A DNA stretch of 64,000 nucleotides, taken from Staphylococcus carnosus (GTDB taxonomy: Bacteria > Bacillota > Bacilli > Staphylococcales > Staphylococcaceae). Below are positions 19,872 to 29,413 of the stretch, piece by piece. The DNA lies in NCBI RefSeq assembly GCF_900458435.1, contig NZ_UHCT01000001.1, forward strand, positions 682,001-746,000, given 5' to 3'. Within the stretch, counting starts at the first letter, position 1, and every line of letters begins with the position of its first letter. A program made the position numbers and the translations under genes. The notes beneath the pieces were generated by a model, which was not told where the DNA came from, did not search any database, and worked only from the letters and a program-made list of their open reading frames with translations.

Positions 19872-20560
19872 TGACATTAGAAGTAAAAAACATCACAAAA
19901 TCATTTGGTACGGGTGAAGCCAAAACGGAAGTGTTGAAAGATGTTAATTTTGACGTGAAGCAAGGTGAATTTATCATCTTAAGCGGAGCTTCAGGTTCAG
20001 GTAAATCTACGCTTTTAACTATATTAGGCGGTTTGCAAGATCAAGATTCAGGTGAGATTTTATATAATGGCAAACCGTTATTTACGAAAGAAAAATCTAA
20101 AGCAGAAATGCGTTTGACTGAAATTGGATTTATTTTCCAAGCTTCTCATTTAGTACCTTACCTTACAGTGTTAGAACAATTAACAATTGTGGGTAGAGAA
20201 GCAGGTATGAGCAAGGGAGAAACGGACAAACGTGCACGTAAATTATTAGAACAAATTGGTTTGAAACATCGTCTGAAAGCTTATCCTCATATGTTGTCTG
20301 GCGGTGAAAAACAACGTGTAGCTATTATGCGTGCGTTTATGAATGACCCGAAAATTATATTAGCAGATGAACCAACAGCAAGTTTAGATGCACATCGAGC
20401 TGTAGAAGTAACACAAATGATACGAGACCGTATTACGAATGAAAATATGGTAGGTATTATGATTACTCATGATCAAAGATTATTTAAGTATGCAGATCGT
20501 GTTATTGATTTGTTTGATGGTAAAATTTTAAATAAAGAAGATAAAAGCGAAATTGTATAA
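19871..20560 (+). CDS. hrtA: Haem efflux ABC transporter ATP-binding protein HrtA
   Basis: A 229-residue ATPase of the LolD/MacB type with Walker [14 protein letters not shown]-loop [14 protein letters not shown], signature [15 protein letters not shown], Walker [13 protein letters not shown] and the switch histidine ITHDQR. It energises HrtB for haem export. The start overlaps the hrtB stop, so they form one unit from the HssR-controlled promoter, ended by the terminator at 20585-20633. Confidence 0.94.
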   Translation: MTLEVKNITKSFGTGEAKTEVLKDVNFDVKQGEFIILSGASGSGKSTLLTILGGLQDQDSGEILYNGKPLFTKEKSKAEMRLTEIGFIFQASHLVPYLTVLEQLTIVGREAGMSKGETDKRARKLLEQIGLKHRLKAYPHMLSGGEKQRVAIMRAFMNDPKIILADEPTASLDAHRAVEVTQMIRDRITNENMVGIMITHDQRLFKYADRVIDLFDGKILNKEDKSEIV

Positions 20561-20584
20561 GCAGCTACCTTTAGTTAAATAGAT

Positions 20585-20633
20585 AAGCGTCCTATAAGCA
20601 GTCACATAAAAGTGAAATGCTTATAGGACGCTT
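20585..20633. terminator. Terminator between hrtA and the DUF218 gene
   Basis: A perfect 16-bp stem, AAGCGTCCTATAAGCA with its complement, with an inner GTCAC/GTGA-type loop. It can serve both convergent genes. Confidence 0.9.
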
Positions 20634-20636
20634 GTT

Positions 20637-21626
20637 TTATTGGCCGAATAATTTTAACAGAAATGGATTAGCTTCTAACATACTTGCTATAAATAATAGT
20701 CCGAAGTAAATAGTGAGTAAAAGCTTATAGCAATACATTAAGGCTAAAAAATCACGAATTAAAGCCGTATCAAAAAAGGCGTAAGGTGTACGGCTGCTAA
20801 TTCCAGATGCTTTGATTTTTAAGATTTGCGCAAAGCGGAGTGCACGTAAAATATGAAATTGACTAGTGACAATAGTCATATTTTCAGGACGAAAAGCAAG
20901 TCTATCATGTAATATTTGTTTCGTATTCGCCAAATTTTCATAGGTGCTATGAGATTCATCTTCCATAAGAATATGATTTTCTGGTATATGTTCTTCGATA
21001 AGATAAGCTTTCATAGCTTCTGCTTCAGATACATGTTCTCCCTCGCCTTTGCCGCCGCTAACGATGATATAAACTGGTTGTTCTTGAGCAAAATACAAAG
21101 CTACAGCACGATCTAAACGCCAAGCCAACATTTGTGTGACTTTTTCACGATAGAGCCCAGCACCTAAAACAATGATTAAATTAGTTGGTTTAGTAAATTC
21201 AATCATACTATATGTAGAAGACCAGCTTAAGTAATGAATGAGCGCAAACAATGTACTTACAGCTATCCAGCACAACCATAAAAATAGACCGTTTAAAAAT
21301 AGAACAGGAAGCCAGCTGAGCAAGTAAAAACCATAAGCCAATATGAATACAGCAGCAGATATGCACAACAAACGTAATAAAAACATTCGTGCACTTTTCC
21401 ACTCGAAAATAGACCGATGTTTAAATAAAAGCAGCAAACTGCCTACTAAGGAAATGCTTACTAAATCGTATGGAAAAGTATCTGTTATTAAATGTATAAA
21501 AATTATTCCAAAACCAGTGATTAAACTGAGAAAAAACGATATAATATTTAACCCATGCTGCCTATTAAAAAATAAGTAAAAATAACAGCACAGGAGTAAT
21601 AAACTAAGTAACATAGAAAGAATCAA
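20637..21626 (-). CDS. DUF218 (YdcF/SanA/ElyC-like) membrane protein
   Basis: A 329-residue protein with about five N-terminal membrane helices (residues 1-150) and a cytosolic or extracellular DUF218 domain: LIIVLGAGLYREKVTQMLAWRLDRAVALY, VSGGKGEGEHVSEAEAM, ESHSTYENLANTK and the histidine of TSQFHILRALRFA. Family members such as SanA and ElyC affect the envelope, but the reaction is unknown. I used the TTG start because GAGGTT sits seven bases before it; the next ATG is 12 bases on and less well placed. It lies between hrtA and tcaR as a single gene. Confidence 0.82.
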   Translation of the reverse strand: MILSMLLSLLLLCCYFYLFFNRQHGLNIISFFLSLITGFGIIFIHLITDTFPYDLVSISLVGSLLLLFKHRSIFEWKSARMFLLRLLCISAAVFILAYGFYLLSWLPVLFLNGLFLWLCWIAVSTLFALIHYLSWSSTYSMIEFTKPTNLIIVLGAGLYREKVTQMLAWRLDRAVALYFAQEQPVYIIVSGGKGEGEHVSEAEAMKAYLIEEHIPENHILMEDESHSTYENLANTKQILHDRLAFRPENMTIVTSQFHILRALRFAQILKIKASGISSRTPYAFFDTALIRDFLALMYCYKLLLTIYFGLLFIASMLEANPFLLKLFGQ

Positions 21627-21786
21627 CTTTACTAACCTCGATTCGATTAATTCGTGTACTTAATTCTACCCTATTTTTTCTTAAGATTCTTTTAATATGG
21701 TATGCTTAGATATACAGAAGAAGCACAGCATAGTTTAAAACCTAGCGACACTTCGAATTTATTAAAATAAATGAAGGAGAAAATTC

Positions 21787-22248
21787 ATGCAGAATATTGA
21801 ACAACATATTGACTTTATGGGCCATTTCTTAGAAGATATTAATTCTATGGTTGCCAAACTACTAGAAGATTTGCGCCATGAATATAATGTCTCTATGGAA
21901 CAATCTCGAGCAGTTTTATTATTAGATAACAATAAATCACTTACTTTATCTGAAATTACAGAAAAACAAGGCGTAAATAAAGCTGCAATCAGTCGTCGTG
22001 TGAAAAAGCTGATTAATTTAGATCTCATCCAATGGGAAAAACAAAATGCAAGTGTAGATCAACGTTTGAAATATGTGAAGTTAACGCCGAAAGGGCGAGA
22101 ATATATTGAACGTTCAAAAAAAATAATCAGTGAAGTGGCTGTTTATTTAGTGCAAGATTTAAGTGAAAAACAAATTGAAGATACAGCTGACAATTTAAGT
22201 ATTATAGATAAACGTATTAAAGAGTACGTTAAAAAGAACCAATTATAA
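21787..22248 (+). CDS. tcaR: MarR-type regulator TcaR
   Basis: A 153-residue MarR family repressor with the staphylococcal TcaR signature EKQGVNKAAISRRVKKL in its recognition helix and the wing VDQRLKYVKLTPKG. In S. aureus and S. epidermidis TcaR controls sarU, spa and the ica locus and binds several antibiotics. AAGGAGAAAATTC precedes the ATG. The order tcaR-tcaA-tcaB supports the name. Unlike a simple operon, each of the three genes here is followed by its own terminator. Confidence 0.92.
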   Translation: MQNIEQHIDFMGHFLEDINSMVAKLLEDLRHEYNVSMEQSRAVLLLDNNKSLTLSEITEKQGVNKAAISRRVKKLINLDLIQWEKQNASVDQRLKYVKLTPKGREYIERSKKIISEVAVYLVQDLSEKQIEDTADNLSIIDKRIKEYVKKNQL

Positions 22249-22264
22249 TTTAAAGGTATAGATT

Positions 22265-22299
22265 ACCGGTGCATATTTGAGGGATGCATCGGTTTTTTT
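22265..22299 (+). terminator. Terminator after tcaR
   Basis: ACCGGTGCAT pairs with ATGCATCGGT, with a T run of eight after it. The following 280 bases to tcaA are AT-rich and presumably hold the tcaA promoter; I see no gene there. Confidence 0.85.
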
Positions 22300-22579
22300 A
22301 ATATAGTATTTACATATTTCTAAGGCTAAATAGGTATATTATTTTAACGCTAGGTACATTATAATAGTATTCGAGTGCAAAAATGTGTACAGAAATAATT
22401 TTACTTTTAAGTAAAATACCTGTAAAATTTGTGCGGGTTAAATGTAAAAAATACAATTTTAATGTTAAGGATTGTTTACATAGTAGTTTAAAGGAATAAC
22501 TAACATAATTGAAAAATATACAAGGTATTTCCCTGGAAATAAATCTACATGAGAATCGGAATAATTGAGGTGAATAATT

Positions 22580-23938
22580 ATGGCGCAATCTCAAGATAGC
22601 AATCGTGATGATTCAAATAAAGCGAATAGTAAAAAGAAAAAAACAAATAAAACAACAAATGAGAATATCAACCAAAGTATACGTAAGATGGTACCATGGG
22701 GTATTGGTACATTCATTATCATACTGCTGATTATCCTTTTTTTCTTGTTGAAAAATTTCAACTCACCGGAAGCACAAGCTAAAATATTTGTGAACGCTGT
22801 AAAAAATAATGATACACAGCGTATCTCTAATATTTTAAGTACACGCGATAATAAAGTGGGCGGAGACGAAGCAGAAACGTATATAAAATACATCAAAAAT
22901 GAAATTGGGTTGAAGAAATTCGATAAAGAATTAAATGATACGGTTCATGACATTGATAAGAAAAATAAAGATGCTGGTTACATCAAAACACCGGATGGTA
23001 ATAATATTTTGAGAGTCACAATGAATGGACGCCGTTATATTTTCTTTGATAATATTGGTTTTTCTACAGAAACTAAAAAGGCAATCATTAAGAAAAAAGC
23101 AAAAACGACTTATGTCTTTAGAACAGATGACAAAAAGAGAAAAGTCATTGCAGAACCGAACGAAACAACAATGTTAGGTTATTTTATTCCTGGTGATTAT
23201 AAAATACCAGCTACGAAAGAAACTGATAATGGTAAGTTTGTAGGCTATTTGACGTTTTCATTTAAAGGTAGCAATAGTGAAACTGTTGATGTACATGAAA
23301 ACTTCCCAGAAGCTAATTTAAATATCAAACTAGATGGTGCCGATCAATTAGATAGTAAGCATACTAAAGTTAAAATCAACGGTAAGCAATTCAGCTATGA
23401 CAATACCAAATTATATGGACCTTATCCTGTAACAGATGAAATAGAAGTGTCTGCAGAAGGAAAAGTAAAAGGTAAAACGTTTAAATCAGATACTTTAAAA
23501 CTATATCCAAACGAATTAAAAGAGAATACACCTGTTCGATTAAAGTTTGAAAAAGATAAGATTGATAAATATGTAAAAGAAAAAGAGAAAGAAGAAAACA
23601 GTTTGAAGAATAAAGTGAACAAATTTTTCAATAAATACACTTCTGCATTGAATACAGCTGCTGGTGCAAATAACTTTTCAAGCATTTCTAATTTTTTAAA
23701 ACCTGATACAGACAATTACAAGACTATGAAACAATCTTTTCAAAATGGGCAAGGGGCACAATCTATGATGCAAAGTCCACAAGTAACGGACGTGTCTCAA
23801 GATGGTTCTGATATCTATGCAAAAGTAGCAAATATTAATAGCCAAGGATTTTGGGTTACATCTAAATATAAATTAGAAGATACTTCAAAAAAAGATGGCG
23901 ATGATTCTGATTTGAAAATTATCAGCAATCAAGAATAG
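22580..23938 (+). CDS. tcaA: Teicoplanin resistance-associated membrane protein TcaA, without the N-terminal zinc ribbon
   Basis: A 452-residue protein with a hydrophilic N-terminus, one membrane helix at about residues 38-60 (WGIGTFIIILLIILFFLLKN) and a long extracellular part. FNSPEAQAKIFVNAVKNND, RYIFFDNIGFST, SNSETVDV and the KEKEENSLKNKVNKFF segment agree with S. aureus TcaA, whose loss or change alters glycopeptide susceptibility. From memory, S. aureus TcaA begins with a four-cysteine zinc ribbon. Here the first 37 residues are Asn/Lys/Ser-rich and contain no cysteine. GAGGTGAATAATT precedes the ATG, and no cysteine codons lie in frame just upstream. Confidence 0.9.
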   Translation: MAQSQDSNRDDSNKANSKKKKTNKTTNENINQSIRKMVPWGIGTFIIILLIILFFLLKNFNSPEAQAKIFVNAVKNNDTQRISNILSTRDNKVGGDEAETYIKYIKNEIGLKKFDKELNDTVHDIDKKNKDAGYIKTPDGNNILRVTMNGRRYIFFDNIGFSTETKKAIIKKKAKTTYVFRTDDKKRKVIAEPNETTMLGYFIPGDYKIPATKETDNGKFVGYLTFSFKGSNSETVDVHENFPEANLNIKLDGADQLDSKHTKVKINGKQFSYDNTKLYGPYPVTDEIEVSAEGKVKGKTFKSDTLKLYPNELKENTPVRLKFEKDKIDKYVKEKEKEENSLKNKVNKFFNKYTSALNTAAGANNFSSISNFLKPDTDNYKTMKQSFQNGQGAQSMMQSPQVTDVSQDGSDIYAKVANINSQGFWVTSKYKLEDTSKKDGDDSDLKIISNQE

Positions 23939-23992
23939 AATAAAGCGACTTTTAAGTTGAATGCAGATAAAGATTGATCAATGTGATGTTAA

Positions 23993-24040
23993 GGACGAAA
24001 CTATGAAATCTTTTTTAGATTTTTGTTTCGTTCTTTTTTA
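23993..24040 (+). terminator. Terminator after tcaA
   Basis: GGACGAAAC pairs with GTTTCGTTC (one G-U), followed by TTTTTTATTTT. Confidence 0.75.
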
Positions 24041-24130
24041 TTTTGCATTCGTGCATTTACCCTTTATTTTAATAGCATTAAAGTATACGATTAAACTAAT
24101 ATTGATTCAAGAGAGAAAGAGGGGAATTTC

Positions 24131-25351
24131 GTGAGTCACTCCAATATAGGAAAAGAAAAACCGACAGTTTTTCTGGTTATCATATTAGGGGCATTAACCG
24201 CTATTGGCGCATTATCAATTGATATGTTTTTACCAGGTCTGCCTCAAATCAGATCAGATTTTCATACGACGACTTCAGCGGCTCAATTGACGTTGACGTT
24301 ATTTATGGTTGGCCTCGCTTTCGGTAATTTATTTATGGGACCAATTTCAGATGCTTTAGGACGCAAGCAACCGTTAGTAATTGTGATGATAGTGTATACG
24401 CTTGCGAGTTTGGGAATTATTTTTTCTATTAATATCACAATGATGGTTGCTCTAAGACTAGTACAAGGATTGTGTGCAGGCGCTGTAGCTGTTATTTCAC
24501 GTGCTATTGCTAGTGATATGTATAGTGGTAAAGAATTGACTAAATTCTTAGCTGTACTGATGTTAGTTAATGGAATTGCTCCAGTTATTGCACCTACACT
24601 AGGCGGTATCATCTTAATCTTTTCAAATTGGCATATGGTATTTATCATATTGACTGTTTTTGGTATTTTTATGGTCATGAGTTCTGGGCTTCGAATTCCT
24701 GAGTCGCTCAGTAAAGAAGCTAGAGAACCAGCAGATATTATGTCCATATTGAAACAGTTTAAATCACTTTTGCAGAGGCCGAAGTTTGTTTTGCCGATGT
24801 TGTTGCAAGGGATGACCTTTGTAATTCTGTTTAGTTACATATCAGCTTCTCCTTTCATTACACAACGTATCTATTCACTTTCACCGCAAGCTTTCAGTTG
24901 GATGTTTGCGACGATTGGTATTGGTTTGATTATTTCGTCACAGTTAGCAGGAAAACTTGTAGATTATTTTGAACCATTAACAATTATGAGAGGATATACC
25001 GCAGTGCAAATTATAGGTGTTATCATGATAAGCACTGTATTAATCTTGCATTTACCAATTTGGATCTTATTTATATCTTTTTTAGCATTGGTTGGACCAG
25101 TCACAGGTATAGCAACCATTTCTTTTTCAGTTGCGATGGATGAAAGAACAGGCGGCAGCGGAAGTGCATCAAGTTTATTAGGATTAGTACAAACTTTGAT
25201 AGGCGGAATCAGTACGCCATTAGTTGGTTTAATGGGTGAAAACAGTTATATTCCATACCTCATTATTATAAGTATTGCTTCAGTCGTTTTAATCATTCTG
25301 CATCTTCTGATTGCAAAAGCCTTTTCTGGAAATGAAATAGTAGGAAAATAA
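24131..25351 (+). CDS. tcaB: MFS drug transporter TcaB (Bcr/CflA family)
   Basis: A 406-residue 12-helix MFS pump of the Bcr/CflA drug resistance group. The N-terminal DMFLPGLPQI and the loop ISDALGRKQPL between helices 2 and 3 are typical, as is LRLVQGLCAGAVAVISRAI in helix 4. It follows tcaA, giving the tcaRAB order known in staphylococci. The start is a GTG after GAGGGGAATTTC. The substrate is not established; the S. aureus locus is linked to glycopeptide susceptibility. Confidence 0.9.
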   Translation: MSHSNIGKEKPTVFLVIILGALTAIGALSIDMFLPGLPQIRSDFHTTTSAAQLTLTLFMVGLAFGNLFMGPISDALGRKQPLVIVMIVYTLASLGIIFSINITMMVALRLVQGLCAGAVAVISRAIASDMYSGKELTKFLAVLMLVNGIAPVIAPTLGGIILIFSNWHMVFIILTVFGIFMVMSSGLRIPESLSKEAREPADIMSILKQFKSLLQRPKFVLPMLLQGMTFVILFSYISASPFITQRIYSLSPQAFSWMFATIGIGLIISSQLAGKLVDYFEPLTIMRGYTAVQIIGVIMISTVLILHLPIWILFISFLALVGPVTGIATISFSVAMDERTGGSGSASSLLGLVQTLIGGISTPLVGLMGENSYIPYLIIISIASVVLIILHLLIAKAFSGNEIVGK

Positions 25352-25366
25352 ATGAAACAATAGAAA

Positions 25367-25402
25367 GAGCGCTATAGCGACATACATTTCGCTATAGCGC
25401 TC
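25367..25402. terminator. Bidirectional terminator between tcaB and the MMPL gene
   Basis: A perfect 14-bp stem (GAGCGCTATAGCGA and its complement) with an 8-base loop and a T run on the plus side. Confidence 0.9.
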
Positions 25403-25422
25403 CTTTTTAATTTTGTTTTGTC

Positions 25423-27923
25423 TTAAGATTCTTTATGGTTTTTAACATGTGTTTTAAATGGCCACCAGTTTCCAGCTCCGAATGATTTAACTAATGCTGG
25501 AATGAAGAGAGGCAGCATGAAGATATTATAAATAATTAATCCTAAGATAATTACAGTTGCAATTTCCATTAATGTCATTGCACCAGAAGTGTAAAGTGCC
25601 GCTACTGTACCGATTAAGATAATACAAGCAGTCATAATAACTGTTCCCATTTTACGCATTGCAGTAAGTAAGGCTTCGGATATTGATTTTCCATCGTCGA
25701 CTTCTTCGCTGAAACGATTGACTAGGAATATCGCATAATCGACACCTAGTGCCATCAAGACCACAAAGCTGAAGAATGGTACAACCAATAGTAAACCACC
25801 CATGCCAAGCATATCGTTGAAAATTAAGTTAGCGATACCGATAGAAGCATAGTAAGTGATTAAAATTGAAGCAATCATATAAAGCGGCATAATGATTGAG
25901 CGTTCAAAGATTAAGAGTACAACGAACAAGAATACAGTAATTAAAGCGATTGCTTTAGTCATATCGCTGTCTATAATATTTTGTAAATCGTTGTTTTTGG
26001 ATGACATTCCGCCATATTCAATATCACTGTTTTTGAATGCTGTACCTTTTACTTGGTTATCAACTGTATTGTGAATACGTTGAACAGTGTTCATTGAAGC
26101 TTTAGAGAATGGGTCATCTTTTAATTCAACATTGAGTAAAACGACTTTACCGTCACCTTTACTATATTGATCAACAGATTGTTTCATTTTCTTATCTTTT
26201 AACATGTCATCAGTAATGTACATGCCAGATTTACCCATGCCCTTATCTTTAGACATATCTTTTAATCGATCTTGTATTTGAGTTTGTCCATTTTGAACTT
26301 TATTAATGCCTTGTTGTGATTGTTCTAGGCCTTTAGACATTTCAGTAGCTTGTTGTGTAGCTTGCTGACCGGCTTGCTGTGGTGATTGGCTGGCTTGTTG
26401 CATCGTTTGTTGAACGCGACTTGGGTCAGTGTATGGTTTAACTTGTGAATCCATTTTGCCTAAACCATCATTAACTTGTCCTAAACCATTATTAGCATCA
26501 GTCAATTTACTTTGAATTTCATTTAATTGATCTGTTGCTGATAATTGTTTGATTGGTTTTCCTGTAGGACGAGTTATTGTGTTAACACTGTCGACACCTT
26601 TTACTTTTTCAATAGATTGAGCAAGTGTTTCTAGATCATTAACACCTTTAGCATTTGTTAATTTCTTATCATCTTTGATTGCGATATTAACAGGGAAGGC
26701 TTGTCCCACACTGAAGTCATCTTTAATGATGTTGATGGCTTTTATTGAATCGTATTCATCACCGATTTCATTGGTATTATCATACGTAATTGTATTAGGT
26801 GCAAATACGATTATCGGTACCATCACAACAAGTACAATGACTAACGCCAAGAATGAACGTTTATTGGTAAATTTACCTAACGCACCCCATAATGCGTTAT
26901 CTTTATGTTCAGCAGATTTTTTACTTGGCCAGAATACTTTATTTCCTAATACTAATAAGAGTGTAGGTAATAGTGTGAATAAAATAATCATTAAACATAA
27001 CACACCAACCGCTATACCCATTGCTGATCTGAATAAGCTGAATTCAACAAAGAATAATGCTGCGAAACCTACAAGTACTGTGATGGCACAAATTAAAATT
27101 GTACGTCCGCCATGTTTGAATGTATTTAATACGGCATTAAAATTACTTTGGTCTTTACCTAATTCTTCCTTATATCTGTTTAATAATAAGATACAATAAT
27201 CTGTTCCAATACCAAATAGCAACGCTATTAAGAATGGTTGGATATAAACAGAGATAGGGAAATCAATATATTTTACAAGGAATGCGAGCACGCCTTGTGA
27301 AAACAGGTAAGATAAGCCTACTAATAAAAGTGGTACAAATGGTGTCACTACAGAACGGAACACCAAGAAAAGAATGGCTAAGATTAAAATGACTGTAATA
27401 ATTTCAGTTGTTTTTAAACCTTCGTTTACACTTTTATTAATATCATTGTTAATTACTTCATTACCAGTTACATAAGACCCTTTGAAATCGTGATGATCAA
27501 TTTTATTAATATCTTTAACAGCGTCTAAAGTCTTGTCTTTGCTATCTGCTGTTTCGATGGGAATTAAAATCGATTTTTTGTTTTTAGAAACGAGTTTATC
27601 TTCTACATCTTTATTCTGGAACGGGTCAGTAACATTTTTGACGTTTTTAACATCTTTAATTTTATTAATATACGATTTTAAGTTTTTCTTGCTATCAGCA
27701 TCTAACTTATGATCGAGCTGCACTACAGCACTGATGCTTTCTGAACCTGCCCCCACATCTTTTAATTTCTGATCATATGTTCTGAAGTTGTGTCTTTAGG
27801 TGGTGCAATGCTGCCTTTATCATTAGCAAGTTGTGCTAGATTCGGAGCGAAAATAATGGAACATGCAATTGCGATAACCACAATAATTGAAATTATCCAT
27901 CTAAACTTCAAAATGGTCTTCAT
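25423..27923 (-). pseudogene. MMPL family (RND-type) transporter, frameshifted near the N-terminus
   Basis: A transporter of the MmpL/YdfJ type (FarE-like in staphylococci), with two repeats of membrane helices and a large extracellular loop rich in Gln. The main frame, 777 residues from 27756, keeps both helix bundles but lacks the first helix. That helix is present just upstream in another frame: an ATG at 27923 with a good ribosome site (AGGGAGGTTAC) encodes MKTILKFRWIISIIVVIAIA and reaches a stop at 27762-27764. Adding one base between 27762 and 27798 joins both parts into 833 residues, the usual size. So a one-base loss, or a sequencing error, has broken the gene. The remaining frame could only start at weak internal codons. 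Confidence 0.82.
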
Positions 27924-27963
27924 AAGTAACCTCCCTTTAGTTAGAAATTGAATGGAATATACA

Positions 27964-27985
27964 TTAGTTGAACTAAAGCAACTAA
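27964..27985. promoter_or_regulatory. Candidate operator upstream of the MMPL gene
   Basis: TTAGTTG and CAACTAA form a dyad with an 8-base spacer, in the 131-base gap between the TetR gene and the MMPL gene. A TetR operator is possible; assignment is inferred from position only. Confidence 0.4.
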
Positions 27986-28032
27986 TAAAAGTTTTACATC
28001 TAAATGATAGTTGATAGGGGATATATTGTAAA

Positions 28033-28067
28033 GAAAAGCCTGCCCTAAATAGTTTTATTTGGGCAGG
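28033..28067 (-). terminator. Terminator of the TetR gene
   Basis: On the minus strand CCTGCCCAAAT pairs with an imperfect complement and runs into CTTTTCTTT; it overlaps the last codons of the gene. It separates tetR from the MMPL gene. Confidence 0.7.
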
Positions 28068-28627
28068 TCAGTTTCCTCTAATTCTCGCATTTTAATTGTA
28101 TTTCTTAACATAATTCGTGCCATTTCTTCTGGAGATTCTTTACATTTTCGTCGCAACCATGAAAATACGACACCAAGTTGTCCCCCAATCAAATATTGGA
28201 CATAGTACATGTGATGATCCATGTCAGTATATTCAGCCATTACTTTTTCATATGAATCGTATGTAAGATGCACCATTTCTATTACAAAGTCCTTTTGAGG
28301 GTGACTGATAAATACAGCATGAAAAAAACGTTGATAACGATAGATATATTTAAATTGTATTCGGAAAAATTGTAGTAGTTTTTGCTTATTATATCTGACT
28401 CTGTCAAAATTTTGATATAAAGTCGAAGTAAGTCTGATATATCTTGCTTTGTGATATTCTTGAATTTGTTCGAACAAATCATATTTATCAGTAAAATGAG
28501 CATAAAAAGTGGAACGGTTAATACCGCTGTATGCGCAAATCATTTTGATTGTAATTTCATCTATTGAATATTCTTCCATTAAATCAATAGTACTTACAAA
28601 AATTTTACGTTTTGCGTTTTTCTTCAT
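28055..28627 (-). CDS. TetR/AcrR family transcriptional regulator
   Basis: A 190-residue repressor with an N-terminal HTH (EITIKMICAYSGINRSTFYAHFTDKYDLF, residues about 22-50) and a C-terminal ligand domain ending in PEEMARIMLRNTIKMRE. I used the ATG at 28627, with AGAGGTG six bases before it, over a longer frame from 28669. It is divergent from the EmrA/EmrB-like pair and upstream of the MMPL transporter, so it probably controls one or both efflux units. The ligand is unknown. Confidence 0.85.
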   Translation of the reverse strand: MKKNAKRKIFVSTIDLMEEYSIDEITIKMICAYSGINRSTFYAHFTDKYDLFEQIQEYHKARYIRLTSTLYQNFDRVRYNKQKLLQFFRIQFKYIYRYQRFFHAVFISHPQKDFVIEMVHLTYDSYEKVMAEYTDMDHHMYYVQYLIGGQLGVVFSWLRRKCKESPEEMARIMLRNTIKMRELEETDLPK

Positions 28628-28753
28628 TATAGGCACCTCTGTCAATTGAGATAAATCAGTCCGACACATTTCTATAAAATGTTGGTATTTTTTTTAGTTA
28701 CACCTATTTATAATAGATAAAGTAACTTTAAATAGCAAATAGGAGGAAAGAAA

Positions 28754-29401
28754 ATGAAGAAGATAATATTGATTAATATTATTACAATTGTTGTTTTGGT
28801 ACTTATCGGAATCGGTGGATTCTACTACTACAATCAAGCAACAGGATATATTAAAACAGATAACGCGAAAGTGGACGGGGAACAAATGAAAATTGCCAGT
28901 CCTATTTCTGGTAAATTAGACTCATTTGACGCTAAGGAAGATAAAGATTACAGCAAAGGTGATAAACTTGCTGAAGTAACTGGTAAAGGTGAAGATGGTT
29001 CACCACAAAAAATGGACATTGAAATGCCTCAAAAAGGTACTATTGTAAAAACTGATGGTATGGAAGGCAGCATGGTTCAAGCAGGTTCTCCAATTGCTTA
29101 CGCTTATAATTTAGATGACTTATACATCACAGCAAACGTTGACGAAAAAGATATTTCTGATGTTGAAAAAGGTAATGATGTAGACGTTAAAATTGACGGA
29201 CAAAACTCTAAAGTTAAAGGTAAAGTAGACGAAGTAGGTAAAGCAACAGCTGCTAGCTTCTCACTAATGCCTTCATCTAACAGTGACGGTAACTATACTA
29301 AAGTATCTCAAGTTGTTCCTGTTAAAATTTCTTTAGACTCTGCACCATCTAATTCCGTTGTTCCAGGCATGAATGCTGAAGTAAGTATTCATAAGAATTA
29401 A
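28754..29401 (+). CDS. EmrA/HlyD-like membrane fusion protein, short form
   Basis: A 215-residue periplasmic-adaptor-like protein: one N-terminal helix (residues 4-25), then YIKTDNAKVDGEQMKIASPISGKL, the typical first half of the lipoyl (barrel-sandwich) domain, and DDLYITANVDEKDISDVEKG in the beta-barrel. The coiled-coil hairpin that Gram-negative EmrA uses to reach the outer membrane is missing, which makes sense in a Gram-positive cell. AGGAGG precedes the ATG. The stop lies 12 bases before the EmrB-like gene, so the two form an operon. Confidence 0.85.
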   Translation: MKKIILINIITIVVLVLIGIGGFYYYNQATGYIKTDNAKVDGEQMKIASPISGKLDSFDAKEDKDYSKGDKLAEVTGKGEDGSPQKMDIEMPQKGTIVKTDGMEGSMVQAGSPIAYAYNLDDLYITANVDEKDISDVEKGNDVDVKIDGQNSKVKGKVDEVGKATAASFSLMPSSNSDGNYTKVSQVVPVKISLDSAPSNSVVPGMNAEVSIHKN

Positions 29402-29413
29402 GGAGGTCATTAA

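Noticed and set aside
22310..22594. A minus-strand frame in the gap between tcaR and tcaA
   Set aside because: It overlaps the tcaA ribosome site and start and has no start signal or known motif; the gap is AT-rich promoter DNA.
28694..28996. Short minus-strand frames opposite the emrA-like gene and its promoter
   Set aside because: They lie opposite a well supported gene and lack start signals.
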